Origin: Aestuariivita sp.
Lineage (GTDB): Bacteria; Pseudomonadota; Alphaproteobacteria; Rhodobacterales; Rhodobacteraceae
NCBI GenBank assembly: GCA_026710045.1
Contig: JAPORU010000131.1
Location: 1-64,000, forward strand
DNA: 64,000 nucleotides
Direction of reading: 5' to 3'
Positions 29,231-39,003 of the stretch are shown one piece after another; the stretch's first letter is position 1, and each line of letters begins with the position of its first letter. The translations under genes were made by a program, and so were the position numbers. The notes under the pieces are model-generated. The model ran no database searches and had not been told where the DNA came from. It worked only from the letters and a program-made list of their open reading frames with translations.

Positions 29231-29316
29231 GCAACAAAAGTACCGGAACCGTGGAATGTACCCGCACTGATCATCATATTGCGTACCAACTTACACAATC
29301 AATCTCCATAACCGTA

Positions 29317-29344
29317 AGTCCCCAAAATAAGGGCTGGCTTTTTT
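29317..29344 (+). terminator. Possible rho-independent terminator after eno
   Basis: AGTCCC and GGGCT can pair with one bulged T around an AT-rich loop, followed within four bases by six T residues. It lies about 90 bases after the enolase stop. The stem is short, so this is only moderately supported. Confidence 0.45.
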
Positions 29345-29467
29345 CGGGAATATACAACCCGTCCTTCCCGTAACACGTTTATTGATCAAGACCTCAATCA
29401 GTGATGCCAGAAATGTCACAATTAAAACGCATTCTTGTGACCCACCTGTGCAAGAGTTGAAACACCA

Positions 29468-30175
29468 ATGACGACACAGCGCTATGCGGTATTCTTTGTG
29501 CCCGAAACGACCGACCGTTGGGCGAACTTTTGCACATCGTGGCTTGGCTGGGACTCAGTAACGGGCAACTCAGTTTCCCATCCAGAGATTTCCATGGTCG
29601 GTTGCACAATATCAGCTTTGACGGATGTCCCGAGACGATATGGGTTGCACGCCACGCTCAAGCCACCTTTCAGATTGGCCCCTGAAAAGTCCGAAAGAAC
29701 ACTTGAGCAAGCTATTGCAGAACTTACCGGTACGCTTGCGCCCATTTGTCTTGATAGTCTCGAGATTACACGGCTCAATCGAATGCTCATGCTCACAGCG
29801 GTAGGTTTCCCAAGTACGATCAATCACCTTTCAGCACGCTTGGTAATGGAACTCGATTGCCATCGGGCAGCTCTGACAGATTTAGAATTCAGCCGTCACA
29901 AGCCGGACGTATTAACACCGGCCCAAACCAGGAATCTGAATGAATGGGGATACCCCTATGTGTTGGACGAATATCGGTTTCACATCACATTGACGAGCAA
30001 ACTTCCCCGTGATGAACTCTCTCACACAGAACTCATACTTGCGAAAGAGCTCAAGCCGAAACTACCTCGCCCAATCCATATCAACAACATTTCATTAATG
30101 AGAGAAGACGACAACGGTTACTTTCACCTCCTTAAGCGCTTCCCGCTTGGTGCTGCGAGTATGGGGTATGTTTGA
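29468..30175 (+). CDS. DUF1045 family protein, 2H-phosphoesterase fold
   Basis: A 235-residue protein of the DUF1045 group often found in phosphonate-utilisation operons. Two spaced His-x-Thr motifs of the 2H phosphoesterase superfamily are present: GLHATLKPPF near residue 59 and FHITLT near residue 175. YAVFFVPE at the start is typical. Family members are thought to act on cyclic or phosphorylated intermediates; the precise reaction is not known to me. No phn gene is nearby; the neighbours are enolase upstream and rpe downstream on the same strand with ~150-240 base gaps. Confidence 0.82.
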   Translation: MTTQRYAVFFVPETTDRWANFCTSWLGWDSVTGNSVSHPEISMVGCTISALTDVPRRYGLHATLKPPFRLAPEKSERTLEQAIAELTGTLAPICLDSLEITRLNRMLMLTAVGFPSTINHLSARLVMELDCHRAALTDLEFSRHKPDVLTPAQTRNLNEWGYPYVLDEYRFHITLTSKLPRDELSHTELILAKELKPKLPRPIHINNISLMREDDNGYFHLLKRFPLGAASMGYV

Positions 30176-30323
30176 TCACGATGAATTCTCTTCTCCCACT
30201 CCATCAACGGAATTTCACTTCCATTAATGAGACATTATTGCACTCAGATACGTCTTCACTTAGTTCCAGAAAACCAGACAGGCGAAATAACATTGCGCAA
30301 CATAAAGAACGAATGACTGTACG

Positions 30324-31013
30324 ATGACCTTTAATCGCAAGATCAAAATTGCTGCATCAATTCTCTCCGCTGATTTTGCAAATTTTGGACATGAAATTCG
30401 CGCCGTCGAGTCACAAGGTGCGGATTGGATTCATATTGATGTCATGGATGGACACTTCGTACCCAATCTCACATTTGGACCACCTGCCGTAGCAGCTTTT
30501 CGAAAACATGTTACCACGATGATGGATGTTCACCTGATGATCGCGCCTGTTGATCCTTACATCGCGGCTTTCGCAAACGCGGGTACAGACATTCTTACCA
30601 CACATTTTGAGGCTTGTCCGCACATACATCGTACGCTTCAGGCGATACGCGATGCCGGGATGAAAGCTGGCCTGGCTCTGAACCCGGGTACACCAACTTG
30701 TGTTGCGAGCAACCTTCTTGATCAACTCGATCTCATTTGTGTCATGACCGTCAATCCGGGCTACAGTGGTCAGAAATATATAAACTTGGGACCAAAAATA
30801 AATGAATTAAGATCAATGATCGGTGACCGCCCTATTCATCTAGAAGTCGATGGCGGCATTGATGAAAAAACCGCACCGATTGTAGCCCGAGAAGGTGCTG
30901 ACGTTCTCGTTTCAGGGTCGGCGATATTTCACGGCGGAACAGTTGATCATCCGGAAGTCTATGGCGAGAATATTCGCGTCATTCGTAGCGCGGCCGAAAG
31001 CGCTCTACAATGA
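30324..31013 (+). CDS. rpe: Ribulose-phosphate 3-epimerase
   Basis: Interconverts ribulose 5-phosphate and xylulose 5-phosphate in the pentose phosphate pathway. The 229-residue TIM barrel is complete: ASILSADFANFG, the metal/catalytic strand WIHIDVMDGHFVPN, MDVHLMI, the phosphate-binding VNPGYSGQKY, the second catalytic Asp in LEVDGGID, and GSAIF near the end. Length and motifs are canonical. The ATG lies 148 bases after the DUF1045 gene; an independent promoter is likely. Confidence 0.97.
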   Translation: MTFNRKIKIAASILSADFANFGHEIRAVESQGADWIHIDVMDGHFVPNLTFGPPAVAAFRKHVTTMMDVHLMIAPVDPYIAAFANAGTDILTTHFEACPHIHRTLQAIRDAGMKAGLALNPGTPTCVASNLLDQLDLICVMTVNPGYSGQKYINLGPKINELRSMIGDRPIHLEVDGGIDEKTAPIVAREGADVLVSGSAIFHGGTVDHPEVYGENIRVIRSAAESALQ

Positions 31014-31233
31014 CCATAATTTTTCCTCAGAACATCCCTGCCGTTGCATATCCCTCGGACTCCTCCTACTCAAGCTGCATACCCTGAACATCTTCAGGAT
31101 CATTGTCTACACCCTGTGACATGACAGTTTTTCTAAAGTGAACTTCGCTCCCTTCCGCAAGATCACAACCCTCCAAAGACCTTTCTCATTCCAAACACGG
31201 CCCACAATCTCTCCTTACAGTTGTAAGTCCCTT

Positions 31234-33057
31234 TTACGTACGCCCAAACAATCTCTCTATATCGGATAGTTTCAATTCTACATAGGTAGGACGGCCGTGA
31301 TTACACTGACCAGAACGGGGCGTCGCTTCCATTTCTCGAAGAAGCGCATTCATCTCCTCGCCACGTAACCGCCGTCCCGAACGAATCGATCCATAACAAG
31401 CCACGCGACCCAGAAGCGACTCAATACGTGCTTGTACAGTCAGAGTATCACCAGATTCCAAGAGTTCATCCACGATATCTTTCAACAGTTGCTTGGCATC
31501 GACTTCACCGAGAATCGCGGGCGTCTCTCTCACCGCGACAGCCCCTTGCCCAAATGCTTCAATCGTCAAACCAAACTTCTTTAGGTCGTCTGCCACCGAG
31601 AGCAACGCAGAACAATCTTCGGGCCGCAACTCAACGATCTCAGGGATCAATAGAGCTTGTGCCGCAACGGCATTCTCTGCCATCTGCTTTTTCAGTTTTT
31701 CATACACTATCCGCTCATGAGCGGCATGTTGATCAACAATCACCACCCCGGTGTCAGTCTGCGCAATAATATAATTTTCGTGCACTTGAGCTCGAGCAAC
31801 CCCAAGCCGATATTGACTTAAATCGAATGCGTCAGAGGAATCGTCAACAATATCTGCCGATAGGCAATTCGACATCTCCGGCAGAAAATTACCGGCTGCC
31901 TCAATATCCATATCTCCCTTATTTCCCGGATAAACCGACAATGTGTTATACCCACCGGGTTTCGTTCGAACAGCATTAAGGATCGCGTCAGCGATGGTGG
32001 TCGAGGTTCTATGTCCGGCCTCCTCCAAGGCACTCCTGATCCCAGAAACGAGAAGGCTTCGAACCGCTCCCGGATCACGAAATCGAACCTCCAACTTTGC
32101 TGGATGAACATTCACGTCAACCAGCTCAGGATCGCAATCGACGAAAAGTGCGACAACAGGATGGCGTCCTTGCTTGAGGAAATCCATGTAGGCGGCTCGC
32201 AGAACACCCGTCAACATCCGATCACGTACAGGACGACCGTTTACGAACAAATATTGCGCAACCCCGGTGCCACGCGAGTATGTCGGAAGCCCTGCATAAC
32301 CCAGTAAACGATATCCATGGTTCTCAGCACTTATCGGTACAGCGTTCTCAATGAAATCATCGCCAATGACCCGCGCCAAACGCCCCTTTATCGCCGTGGA
32401 TAAATCTCCTGACTCACGGCTCACCTTAAATATGGTACGCTTGATCGATCCCCAAGAGGAGTCACTTAAGTGAAATGCAATACTTGGCTCAGCGATCGCA
32501 AGACGCTTTACGACATCCAAGATCGCCTGGCTCTCGGCTCTATCCGTCCGGAGAAACTTTAGTCGTGCCGGTGTTGCAAAAAATAAATCACGGAGCTCAA
32601 TAACCGTACCACCGGACAGCGCTGTCGGCTTGAGCGGTTCACTCCGCCCGCCTGTAACCTGCAACACGGTCGCGTCCAATCCACCCACCCTACTCTTCAA
32701 AGTCAATCGCCCTACGGCTGCAAGCGACGCGAGGGCTTCACCACGAAACCCAAAGGTATAAATGTTCAACAAGTCCGTTCCATCGACCTTCGATGTTGCA
32801 TGCCGAGCCACGGCCAACATCATGTCTTCTGGAACTATACCACAGCCATCATCCATGACGCGAATAAGTGATTTACCGCCATTGGAAAAGTCTACGGAAA
32901 TTCGCTTTGCACCTGAATCAATAGAGTTCTCGACCAGTTCCTTTACAGCGGAAGCAGGACGCTCGACCACTTCACCCGCCGCAATTCGATTAATCGACGA
33001 CGCATCAAGTTGCCGAATGACGGGTTGATTATTTTGGTGACGATCGGAACGTATCAT
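31234..33057 (-). CDS. mutL: DNA mismatch repair protein MutL
   Basis: Matchmaker of mismatch repair, 607 residues. The N-terminal GHKL ATPase has IAAGEVVERPASAVKELVENSID, MDDGCGI and FGFRGEALASLAAVG. The C-terminal dimerisation part contains the endonuclease motif DQHAAHERIVYE, matching DQHA-x2-E-x4-E, plus ACYGSIRSG and CNHGRP, so this MutL should nick DNA itself, as expected where MutH is absent. It is convergent with rpe and followed upstream by puuD on the same strand. The exact start is uncertain, since an AAGG-like site nearly touches the ATG. Confidence 0.96.
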   Translation of the reverse strand: MIRSDRHQNNQPVIRQLDASSINRIAAGEVVERPASAVKELVENSIDSGAKRISVDFSNGGKSLIRVMDDGCGIVPEDMMLAVARHATSKVDGTDLLNIYTFGFRGEALASLAAVGRLTLKSRVGGLDATVLQVTGGRSEPLKPTALSGGTVIELRDLFFATPARLKFLRTDRAESQAILDVVKRLAIAEPSIAFHLSDSSWGSIKRTIFKVSRESGDLSTAIKGRLARVIGDDFIENAVPISAENHGYRLLGYAGLPTYSRGTGVAQYLFVNGRPVRDRMLTGVLRAAYMDFLKQGRHPVVALFVDCDPELVDVNVHPAKLEVRFRDPGAVRSLLVSGIRSALEEAGHRTSTTIADAILNAVRTKPGGYNTLSVYPGNKGDMDIEAAGNFLPEMSNCLSADIVDDSSDAFDLSQYRLGVARAQVHENYIIAQTDTGVVIVDQHAAHERIVYEKLKKQMAENAVAAQALLIPEIVELRPEDCSALLSVADDLKKFGLTIEAFGQGAVAVRETPAILGEVDAKQLLKDIVDELLESGDTLTVQARIESLLGRVACYGSIRSGRRLRGEEMNALLREMEATPRSGQCNHGRPTYVELKLSDIERLFGRT

Positions 33058-33174
33058 ACCTTAACATCTCGCATACTCCCAACAACTGTTGCCACAGTTG
33101 AATACTTCTCCGTGTCCATGCCTGTCAAAAGACGTATACCAAAAAATGATACATCTGGACGGATCGTATCTACA

Positions 33175-34392
33175 TCATTGAGTCATGGCGGACTGATACC
33201 ACGAAATAATCAACTGTCGTTCTTCCTCTTCCATATAACTTAAATTTCCCGGAGGCATCGCGTCACTGATTCCAGATTGTAAATATATCGCTTGTGCATG
33301 ACGCACCACTTGCTCCGGTGTCTCCAGCACAACTCCCTGCGGTGCCCAGGCCAATCCCTCCCAACCCGGCTCCTCCGCATGGCACATCGCGCATCGTCCC
33401 GCGACAACAAAATAGACATCGTCAAACTCAGCCGCTTGCAGAAAACGATTCTCTGAATCGTTCACTTGTCTGTCTCCGTCAGGCGAGACACCCGCTGCAG
33501 ACAACCACACAATAATTCCAAACAGGGCGACCGTCACAATCCATGTCCACCACGGCTGTCCTTTATGACTGTGCATCGTATTGAAAAAATGCCGAATGGT
33601 AACCCCCATCAAGAAGACTAAAGCGGCAATTAACCAGTTCCACTGCGTTGCAAAGGCAAGAGGATAATGGATCGACAACATGAGGAAAATAACAGGAAGG
33701 GTAAGATAATTGTTGTGCGTTGAACGCTGCTTGGCAATTTTGCCATAAATAGCAGCCGGTGTTCGGTTCGCTCGCAAGTCATTCACAACAATTTTTTGAT
33801 TAGGGATAATATTGAAAAAGACATTTCCCGACATAATGGTGGCTGTGAAAGCGCCAAGATGTACCAACGCGGCACGTCCGGAAAAAACCTGTGTGAAAAA
33901 CCACGACATTCCTACGAGCAAAACAAACAAGGCCAACATCAAAACATTTTGGTTAACGTTCACAAAAAGTCTGCATAACATGTCATAGATAACCCAACCA
34001 AAAGCGAGGCTGGCAAGAGATACTGCAACAGCCTGCCAGACGGGTGCATCCCAAACATTCGGATTAATGAGATAAAGTTCCGCTCCAAGATAGTATACCA
34101 GAATCAAGAGTGCAAAACCTGACAACCAGGTTGAATAACTCTCCCACTTAAACCAAATCAAACCTTGTGGCATATTCTCGGGCGCCACGAGGTATTTTTG
34201 AATATGATAAAATCCACCCCCGTGTACCTGCCATTGCTCACCATCTGCACCGCTTGCCAGAGATTTATCTCGTCGTAATCCGAGATCAAGCGCGATAAAG
34301 TAGAAGCTGGATCCAATCCACGCAACAGCCGTAATCACATGCACCCAACGCACTGAAAATTCGAGCCAAGACATTAATATAATCGTATCCAC
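33175..34392 (-). CDS. puuD: Membrane-bound urate oxidase/hydroxylase PuuD with cytochrome c domain
   Basis: Predicted inner-membrane enzyme that oxidises urate to 5-hydroxyisourate using a c-type cytochrome. About eight hydrophobic helices of the DUF989/urate-oxidase N-terminal domain fill residues 1-300 (WVHVITAVAWIGSSFYFIALD, HGGGFYHIQKY). A C-terminal haem domain follows, with CAMCHAEEP and a distal Met (DAMPPGN). Translation starts at GTG, with GGAGAG upstream. The 405 residues match PuuD. No other purine-catabolism gene (xdh, allantoinase, pucM) is in the window, so the rest of the pathway must be elsewhere. Confidence 0.9.
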   Translation of the reverse strand: MDTIILMSWLEFSVRWVHVITAVAWIGSSFYFIALDLGLRRDKSLASGADGEQWQVHGGGFYHIQKYLVAPENMPQGLIWFKWESYSTWLSGFALLILVYYLGAELYLINPNVWDAPVWQAVAVSLASLAFGWVIYDMLCRLFVNVNQNVLMLALFVLLVGMSWFFTQVFSGRAALVHLGAFTATIMSGNVFFNIIPNQKIVVNDLRANRTPAAIYGKIAKQRSTHNNYLTLPVIFLMLSIHYPLAFATQWNWLIAALVFLMGVTIRHFFNTMHSHKGQPWWTWIVTVALFGIIVWLSAAGVSPDGDRQVNDSENRFLQAAEFDDVYFVVAGRCAMCHAEEPGWEGLAWAPQGVVLETPEQVVRHAQAIYLQSGISDAMPPGNLSYMEEEERQLIISWYQSAMTQ

Positions 34393-34943
34393 AAACTCTC
34401 TCCATCAACTGATCCGCCACTCCACCCATGAAATGAATGTACTCTGATAAGTTCCCAAACCAAACATAACGGCCGTTTTCAAAATCTCTCTACCAAATCT
34501 TTATGACACGGCAGGATACTCTCCTGAGTCTTGAACATCCGTTATTTTAAGATCACGGTTCCGTGCGGCATGAGTCAAACGTGATATTCGTCACTGTGCT
34601 CTGACAGTGACAGCGAGAACTAACATGCAGACTCGAAACAGCAAAGCCAATTTACGCCACCACCAAAACGCCGCACGTGTTGTGACAACGCTGTGCACAC
34701 GCCTCAATTATGACACAATCTGACATAATGCGGCCCAACGAACTTCGAGTATCCATGATGATGAGCAGATCAACGCGAAAGTAACCGGTCAACTAAACTA
34801 CAAGCCACAATAAAAATTGGAAAACAATTCACCGCAAAACACAAAGTTAAAAAACTTGACGGCCGATTTGAATAAAGAGGAGACTGTGCCCGATCTTACA
34901 CGATGTCAGCAAACCGCTCAATAAAAGATCATCAGAAACAACG
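34393..34943. other. Intergenic, no gene seen
   Basis: 551 bases between folE2 and puuD. No convincing frame on either strand. A perfect 7-base stem, TCACTGT / ACAGTGA with a six-base loop, lies at 34591-34610; it has no T-tract. The right part must contain the puuD 3' neighbour region and nothing else recognisable. Confidence 0.4.
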
Positions 34944-36017
34944 TTATCCAACGTGAAACAAGGACGCGAAAAGTCGGGGGTCAATGCTTTGCTGGGTAAA
35001 GGTTTCGCCTTCCGTCAAAACGGACACCGCATCATGGCTGTGTAAGCTTTCTTGATGACTGGCCACGATACGAAAGTCGCCAATCCGATTGTCCGACTGG
35101 AAGATATCGCAAAATAATCGAGCAGCATCCTCGACAAAAACAGGATGGGCCGCGTTGAGCTCGGCAAACGCCTGCTCATCCTCACGCTTCACCATAACCT
35201 GGGTTTCCGTAGGAATAGCGCTCCGGCACGCCTCGATTAGATCTTCAAACCACAAACATTCAGCATCTGAATTCAGCGCAACGGAGATTCGCGCGACAGA
35301 GCGCTGTGAATGTGGGGTGGCAAGTTGTCCTCGTGAAAACCTGGCATGTTCCGAAAGCTCCAATGAGCACGGGCAGGTAGATGAATAAACATAGTCTAAG
35401 TGAATAATTTTCTTGCGCACACCCTCCGCATCCACAACCTCCAGAGCGATATCATAATACTGATACCCCGAAAGACCTGAACGTAAACTCTCAACAAGCA
35501 TTGGAAATGAGAAACGCATCTGCAGTCGTGCATCCAAACTCCCGAGATCAACCTTATAGTCTTCTAACGCGGCTTCAATAACCTCAAAACTAAAGGTGCG
35601 ATCGGAGTGTCGATAAAACGATCGCATGATACGCGACATGTTTATACCCTTTTTCTCCGATCCTAAACTCACCGTCCCCGTAACCGATGTTTCAAGGGTT
35701 ACATCACTTGCCCCGCGCGTTCGAAACCGAATCGGCAATCGAAAATTCGATATCCCCACATGTTGAATAATTTTCCGTGCACCACAAATTGAACTCGCGG
35801 GGCCATTTTGCAGATCGGGCAATGCACGCTTGTACGCACTATCAGCCGTGAAATTATTCGGATACTCACGCGACAGGACCTTATCGACTCTCACGTAATC
35901 GAAAGATTCACATGTCGAATCATCATCTTCAGAAACTTGAGCTGGCAACACCGCACAATCATTGTGTCGCAATTCCAATAGACTCGATTGGCGATCTATC
36001 GGGTGAGATTTGGTCAT
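34944..36017 (-). CDS. folE2: GTP cyclohydrolase FolE2 (type IB)
   Basis: Converts GTP to 7,8-dihydroneopterin triphosphate, first step of folate and queuosine precursors, using a metal other than zinc when zinc is scarce. The family segments are clear: HVGISNFRLPI, KGINMSRIMRSF and YSSTCPCSLELSEHAR with the active-site Cys. The start is placed at ATG 36017 (MTKSHPIDRQ), giving 357 residues, slightly longer than many FolE2 proteins; a longer frame to 36068 looks non-homologous. The gene stands alone between a terminator-like hairpin and a long gap. A Zur-type site upstream was looked for but not recognised. Confidence 0.93.
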   Translation of the reverse strand: MTKSHPIDRQSSLLELRHNDCAVLPAQVSEDDDSTCESFDYVRVDKVLSREYPNNFTADSAYKRALPDLQNGPASSICGARKIIQHVGISNFRLPIRFRTRGASDVTLETSVTGTVSLGSEKKGINMSRIMRSFYRHSDRTFSFEVIEAALEDYKVDLGSLDARLQMRFSFPMLVESLRSGLSGYQYYDIALEVVDAEGVRKKIIHLDYVYSSTCPCSLELSEHARFSRGQLATPHSQRSVARISVALNSDAECLWFEDLIEACRSAIPTETQVMVKREDEQAFAELNAAHPVFVEDAARLFCDIFQSDNRIGDFRIVASHQESLHSHDAVSVLTEGETFTQQSIDPRLFASLFHVG

Positions 36018-36447
36018 ATTATTTGCAATCCCACAACAGGACCTTCCTCCGATGTAATACGGATACATTCTTGAGCGACTTTCGAAACGTTACGTTCAAT
36101 CACGACACCTTGTTCCATTACATTAGTCCATGGCACGCAGCGACCAACAGCTCTCAACACTACGATGCGACCTCTCTACTGTGCTCCTAAACCACGCAAG
36201 TATAAGATGTTCGGCCAATCTTCATTCAGCTAACACATTGAGAAGAAACAATCAAAGGTGATAAAGGCGACCAAATAGTCGCCTTTACTTTTAGAACGTG
36301 TGCTCAAATTTCAATATCGTGCGTAATTAGGTACAGAAATTTAGGAAGAATATTCTAACGCCCGAAGTACCCGACCCCTAAACCGGAGTATCAATTTCTG
36401 TATGACTTATTTTCCAGATCAGATCACATATCAAAATTCGCGATAAC
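36018..36447. other. Intergenic upstream of folE2
   Basis: 430 bases containing the strong hairpin at 36262-36287 described separately and otherwise no gene. The part next to folE2 should hold its promoter, but no clear box pair was found. Confidence 0.4.
36262..36287 (-). terminator. Stem-loop terminator candidate after the PheC-like gene
   Basis: TAAAGGCGAC and GTCGCCTTTA form a perfect 10-base stem with a six-base loop. It lies 160 bases beyond the minus-strand PheC-like gene stop and ahead of folE2, where a terminator is expected. The following bases are only modestly T-rich on either strand (CTTTTAG on plus), so efficiency and direction are uncertain. Confidence 0.6.
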
Positions 36448-37218
36448 TTAGAGACCCCAATTGGCTTTGATGCCTTCAAAAAATCCTTGAGCGCTCTTCA
36501 ACTTAATCCAGTTATTGACATAATTTATCCAGACCTGATCATCTTGAGGCAGCAACATGGCGATCAACGAGGGTTCACGCGGACCCGCATTAGGCACCCG
36601 TACAACACCAAATTTCTCCGCCAACGTTGCGCCTTCCACGTTCGACGTAATGAACACGTCGGCGCGGCCAGAAAGAACTTCCTGAAAACCCCGCGCCGGC
36701 GCTTCAACCACTTTTATGTCGGAATCCGGGAACCACTCACGCACAAGTTTTTCAAATGTGGTTCCAAGAGTCGTAGCAACCTTTACATTTGGCTGGTTAA
36801 TTGACTCATATCCGGAGAACTGACTTACTTTATCCGGCATCGTAAACGGAAAAATTTCCACCGCCAGATAACTCTCCGAAAATCCCGCGACCTTCATTCG
36901 CGGCGGTGATATCGAGGCTGACCCGGTCATATGATATTTTCCAGCGACCACACCGTTGACCAGAGTTTTCCAATCTGTCGGAACAAACTCGACCTCAACC
37001 CCAAGATCATTGGCCAATTCGGTCATGATATCAATGTCGAATCCCTTGTAAGTATTTGTGGCCGGATCCCGAACGGTCATAGGGTTCCAATCGCCCGTTG
37101 TACCAACTTTCATGACACCGGTATCCAAAATTTCGTTGAGCACGGATTGAGCGTGTCCCGCTCCGACAAGACCAATACCAACGACAATAGCGGCCGCAGT
37201 CCGGAACAATTTATTCAT
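36448..37218 (-). CDS. Orphan periplasmic solute-binding protein, cyclohexadienyl dehydratase (PheC)-like
   Basis: A 256-residue exported protein of the SBP_bac_3 family. A strong AGGAGAAAAA site precedes the ATG, and a signal peptide ends near GAGHAQ (residue 23). The mature part begins NEILDTGVMKVGTTGDWNPM and continues YKGFDIDIMTELANDLG, which resembles the periplasmic cyclohexadienyl/arogenate dehydratase PheC as much as amino-acid receptors. No permease or ATPase gene is adjacent, which also suits an enzyme. The next gene upstream is a HisC-like aminotransferase. Either an enzyme of phenylalanine synthesis or a receptor for a distant transporter. Confidence 0.75.
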   Translation of the reverse strand: MNKLFRTAAAIVVGIGLVGAGHAQSVLNEILDTGVMKVGTTGDWNPMTVRDPATNTYKGFDIDIMTELANDLGVEVEFVPTDWKTLVNGVVAGKYHMTGSASISPPRMKVAGFSESYLAVEIFPFTMPDKVSQFSGYESINQPNVKVATTLGTTFEKLVREWFPDSDIKVVEAPARGFQEVLSGRADVFITSNVEGATLAEKFGVVRVPNAGPREPSLIAMLLPQDDQVWINYVNNWIKLKSAQGFFEGIKANWGL

Positions 37219-37663
37219 TTTTTCTCCTGTTGATAATAGTCATGGTTATCCCTTTAGATATCCCTGAAAAAGCGATTATTCTCCACTACCATATAAAGTT
37301 ATGCAATCAAAATAAACCTAATTCTGCTTTAATTTCAGAGTAATAATCAGCGAATTACCTCAGGACTATAATTGGTTCCCTTGCAACACGCTCTTATTGT
37401 CAGAAGGGAAGAGCACGAAGGAATTCATCAATGCCGACGCCTCCGAAGTCAGTCAACATCGCAACTCTTGCCCACAAGACATTGCTTTTCCAGAACAGAC
37501 CATTAGTATCACCAATAATATATCAATCTTGAATCCCATCACGCGTGATAACTCACCCAATAATGGGCCCAATCTATTCTATGACCATCACCTATTCATA
37601 GAATACCCCGGATACGCTACAAGACCAACCAAAAGCACCGCTATCGGGATGAAACCTGCACAT
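37219..37663. other. Intergenic, AT-rich
   Basis: 445 bases between the binding-protein gene and the aminotransferase gene, both on the minus strand. The left end carries the ribosome-binding site and presumably the promoter of the binding-protein gene. A 109-codon plus-strand frame here has no family resemblance and is rejected. Confidence 0.4.
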
Positions 37664-38743
37664 CTAGATGCGCAACAAATCCCAAACCCGAGCCATATCA
37701 ACCGCGCGTCCAATGGTCATGCGTAACGCAGATTCACCACGAAATTCTGACAGCGGTCGCACCAAGACACCTCCATCCTTCAAACTGGAAAAGACTCGTC
37801 CTAAATCATCCGATGTATGGATCCCACGCCGGATAACAATGAAATTGCCTTCACAGGGACCCACGTCCCACCCGGCTCTCTGAAACCGAGAAGCCGCATC
37901 GTCGCGCAGACAGCGCAATTCAGCCACACTGCGTTTGAGATGATCCTGATCCGCAAGCGCTGCGAGAGCGGATACCAACGAGAGACGCGAGAGAGGAAAG
38001 GAAGGAAGGATCCGACGCAATGGACGAATGAGATTAATGTGTCCATTGACCCAACCAACACGCATCCCAGCAAGCGCATAAGCTTTCGAGAAAGTTCGCA
38101 CAACAAGTGTATTTTCCGTCTCAGTAGCCAACCTCAGACCCGCATCGCCAAAATCACAATACTCCACATAGGCCTCATCCAATATCAACAAAATATCAGA
38201 ACGCAGGTTCTGCCAAATGGCTCGTACATCTTCAATCGGCAACAAACGACCGCTCGGATTTCCAGGATTATCGATCAGAACAGCTGTCGTTCGAGGTGTT
38301 AAGGCACCAAGAATCTGAGATACCGCGTCTCCTTCACGTGACACGGTGATAAGCGAGGCCGTCGCCATCAGTGAGTAATTCAAATATTTTGGAAACCCAT
38401 CATTGTAGCATAGGATTTCGCAATCCGGATGAACAAAAGTCTGCAGAATGGTCGGCAACAAGAGTTCGCCGCCTCCCATCGTCAAAACGTTATCGGATTC
38501 CAACCCGTAATGAGCGGCCAGCGCGACATTCAGTGTCCGAGCCTCTACCGCTGGATAATACTGCAACTCTCCACGACGAAGTTCTGCCCGAATAGCTTCA
38601 TAAACATTTGGAGAAGGACCAAACAGATTTTCGTTAGAATTGAGCTTGATCGTACCTGGTATCGGTTCTGGCAGTAACGCACCGGGATACAGAGGAACAT
38701 CCAGTATACCTGCGCGGGGAACAGGGCTGCGGGTTTCAATCAC
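37664..38743 (-). CDS. hisC: Histidinol-phosphate / aromatic aminotransferase family protein
   Basis: A 359-residue fold-type I PLP aminotransferase of the HisC group. IKLNSNENLFGPSP at the N-terminus, IDNPGNPSGRL, DEAYVEYCDFG and the PLP lysine in RTFSKAYALAGMRVGW are all present, as is the C-terminal substrate-carboxylate Arg (ALRMTIGR). Start GTG after GGAGGA. Members act on histidinol phosphate or on aromatic 2-oxoacids; the neighbouring PheC-like protein makes an aromatic role conceivable. No other his gene is nearby, so the symbol is given by family resemblance. Confidence 0.82.
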   Translation of the reverse strand: MIETRSPVPRAGILDVPLYPGALLPEPIPGTIKLNSNENLFGPSPNVYEAIRAELRRGELQYYPAVEARTLNVALAAHYGLESDNVLTMGGGELLLPTILQTFVHPDCEILCYNDGFPKYLNYSLMATASLITVSREGDAVSQILGALTPRTTAVLIDNPGNPSGRLLPIEDVRAIWQNLRSDILLILDEAYVEYCDFGDAGLRLATETENTLVVRTFSKAYALAGMRVGWVNGHINLIRPLRRILPSFPLSRLSLVSALAALADQDHLKRSVAELRCLRDDAASRFQRAGWDVGPCEGNFIVIRRGIHTSDDLGRVFSSLKDGGVLVRPLSEFRGESALRMTIGRAVDMARVWDLLRI

Positions 38744-39003
38744 AATATCGCATCCTCCATTATCGGCCGATTAATTTCGGTGCATTCGCAAGCATTCGAA
38801 CGACAGCGACTCATTCCCTTACCTTCGGGACCAGCAAATTTAGCAACCCCTTCAACCCTGAAGTGCGCCTAATTCATATCGTGTTTATCACAGGCGATGG
38901 ACCTTTCCTAACAGGATTTTAGTATCCGTATATTGACACCATGTATGCAGTACGTGTTAACTGCACCAGGGAAATTGAATTTCATCAAAATTGTGAACAT
39001 AAA

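Noticed and set aside
37397..37726. Plus-strand frame of 109 codons in the gap before hisC
   Set aside because: Asn/Ser/Pro-rich composition without pattern, overlap with the hisC 3' end and no family resemblance.
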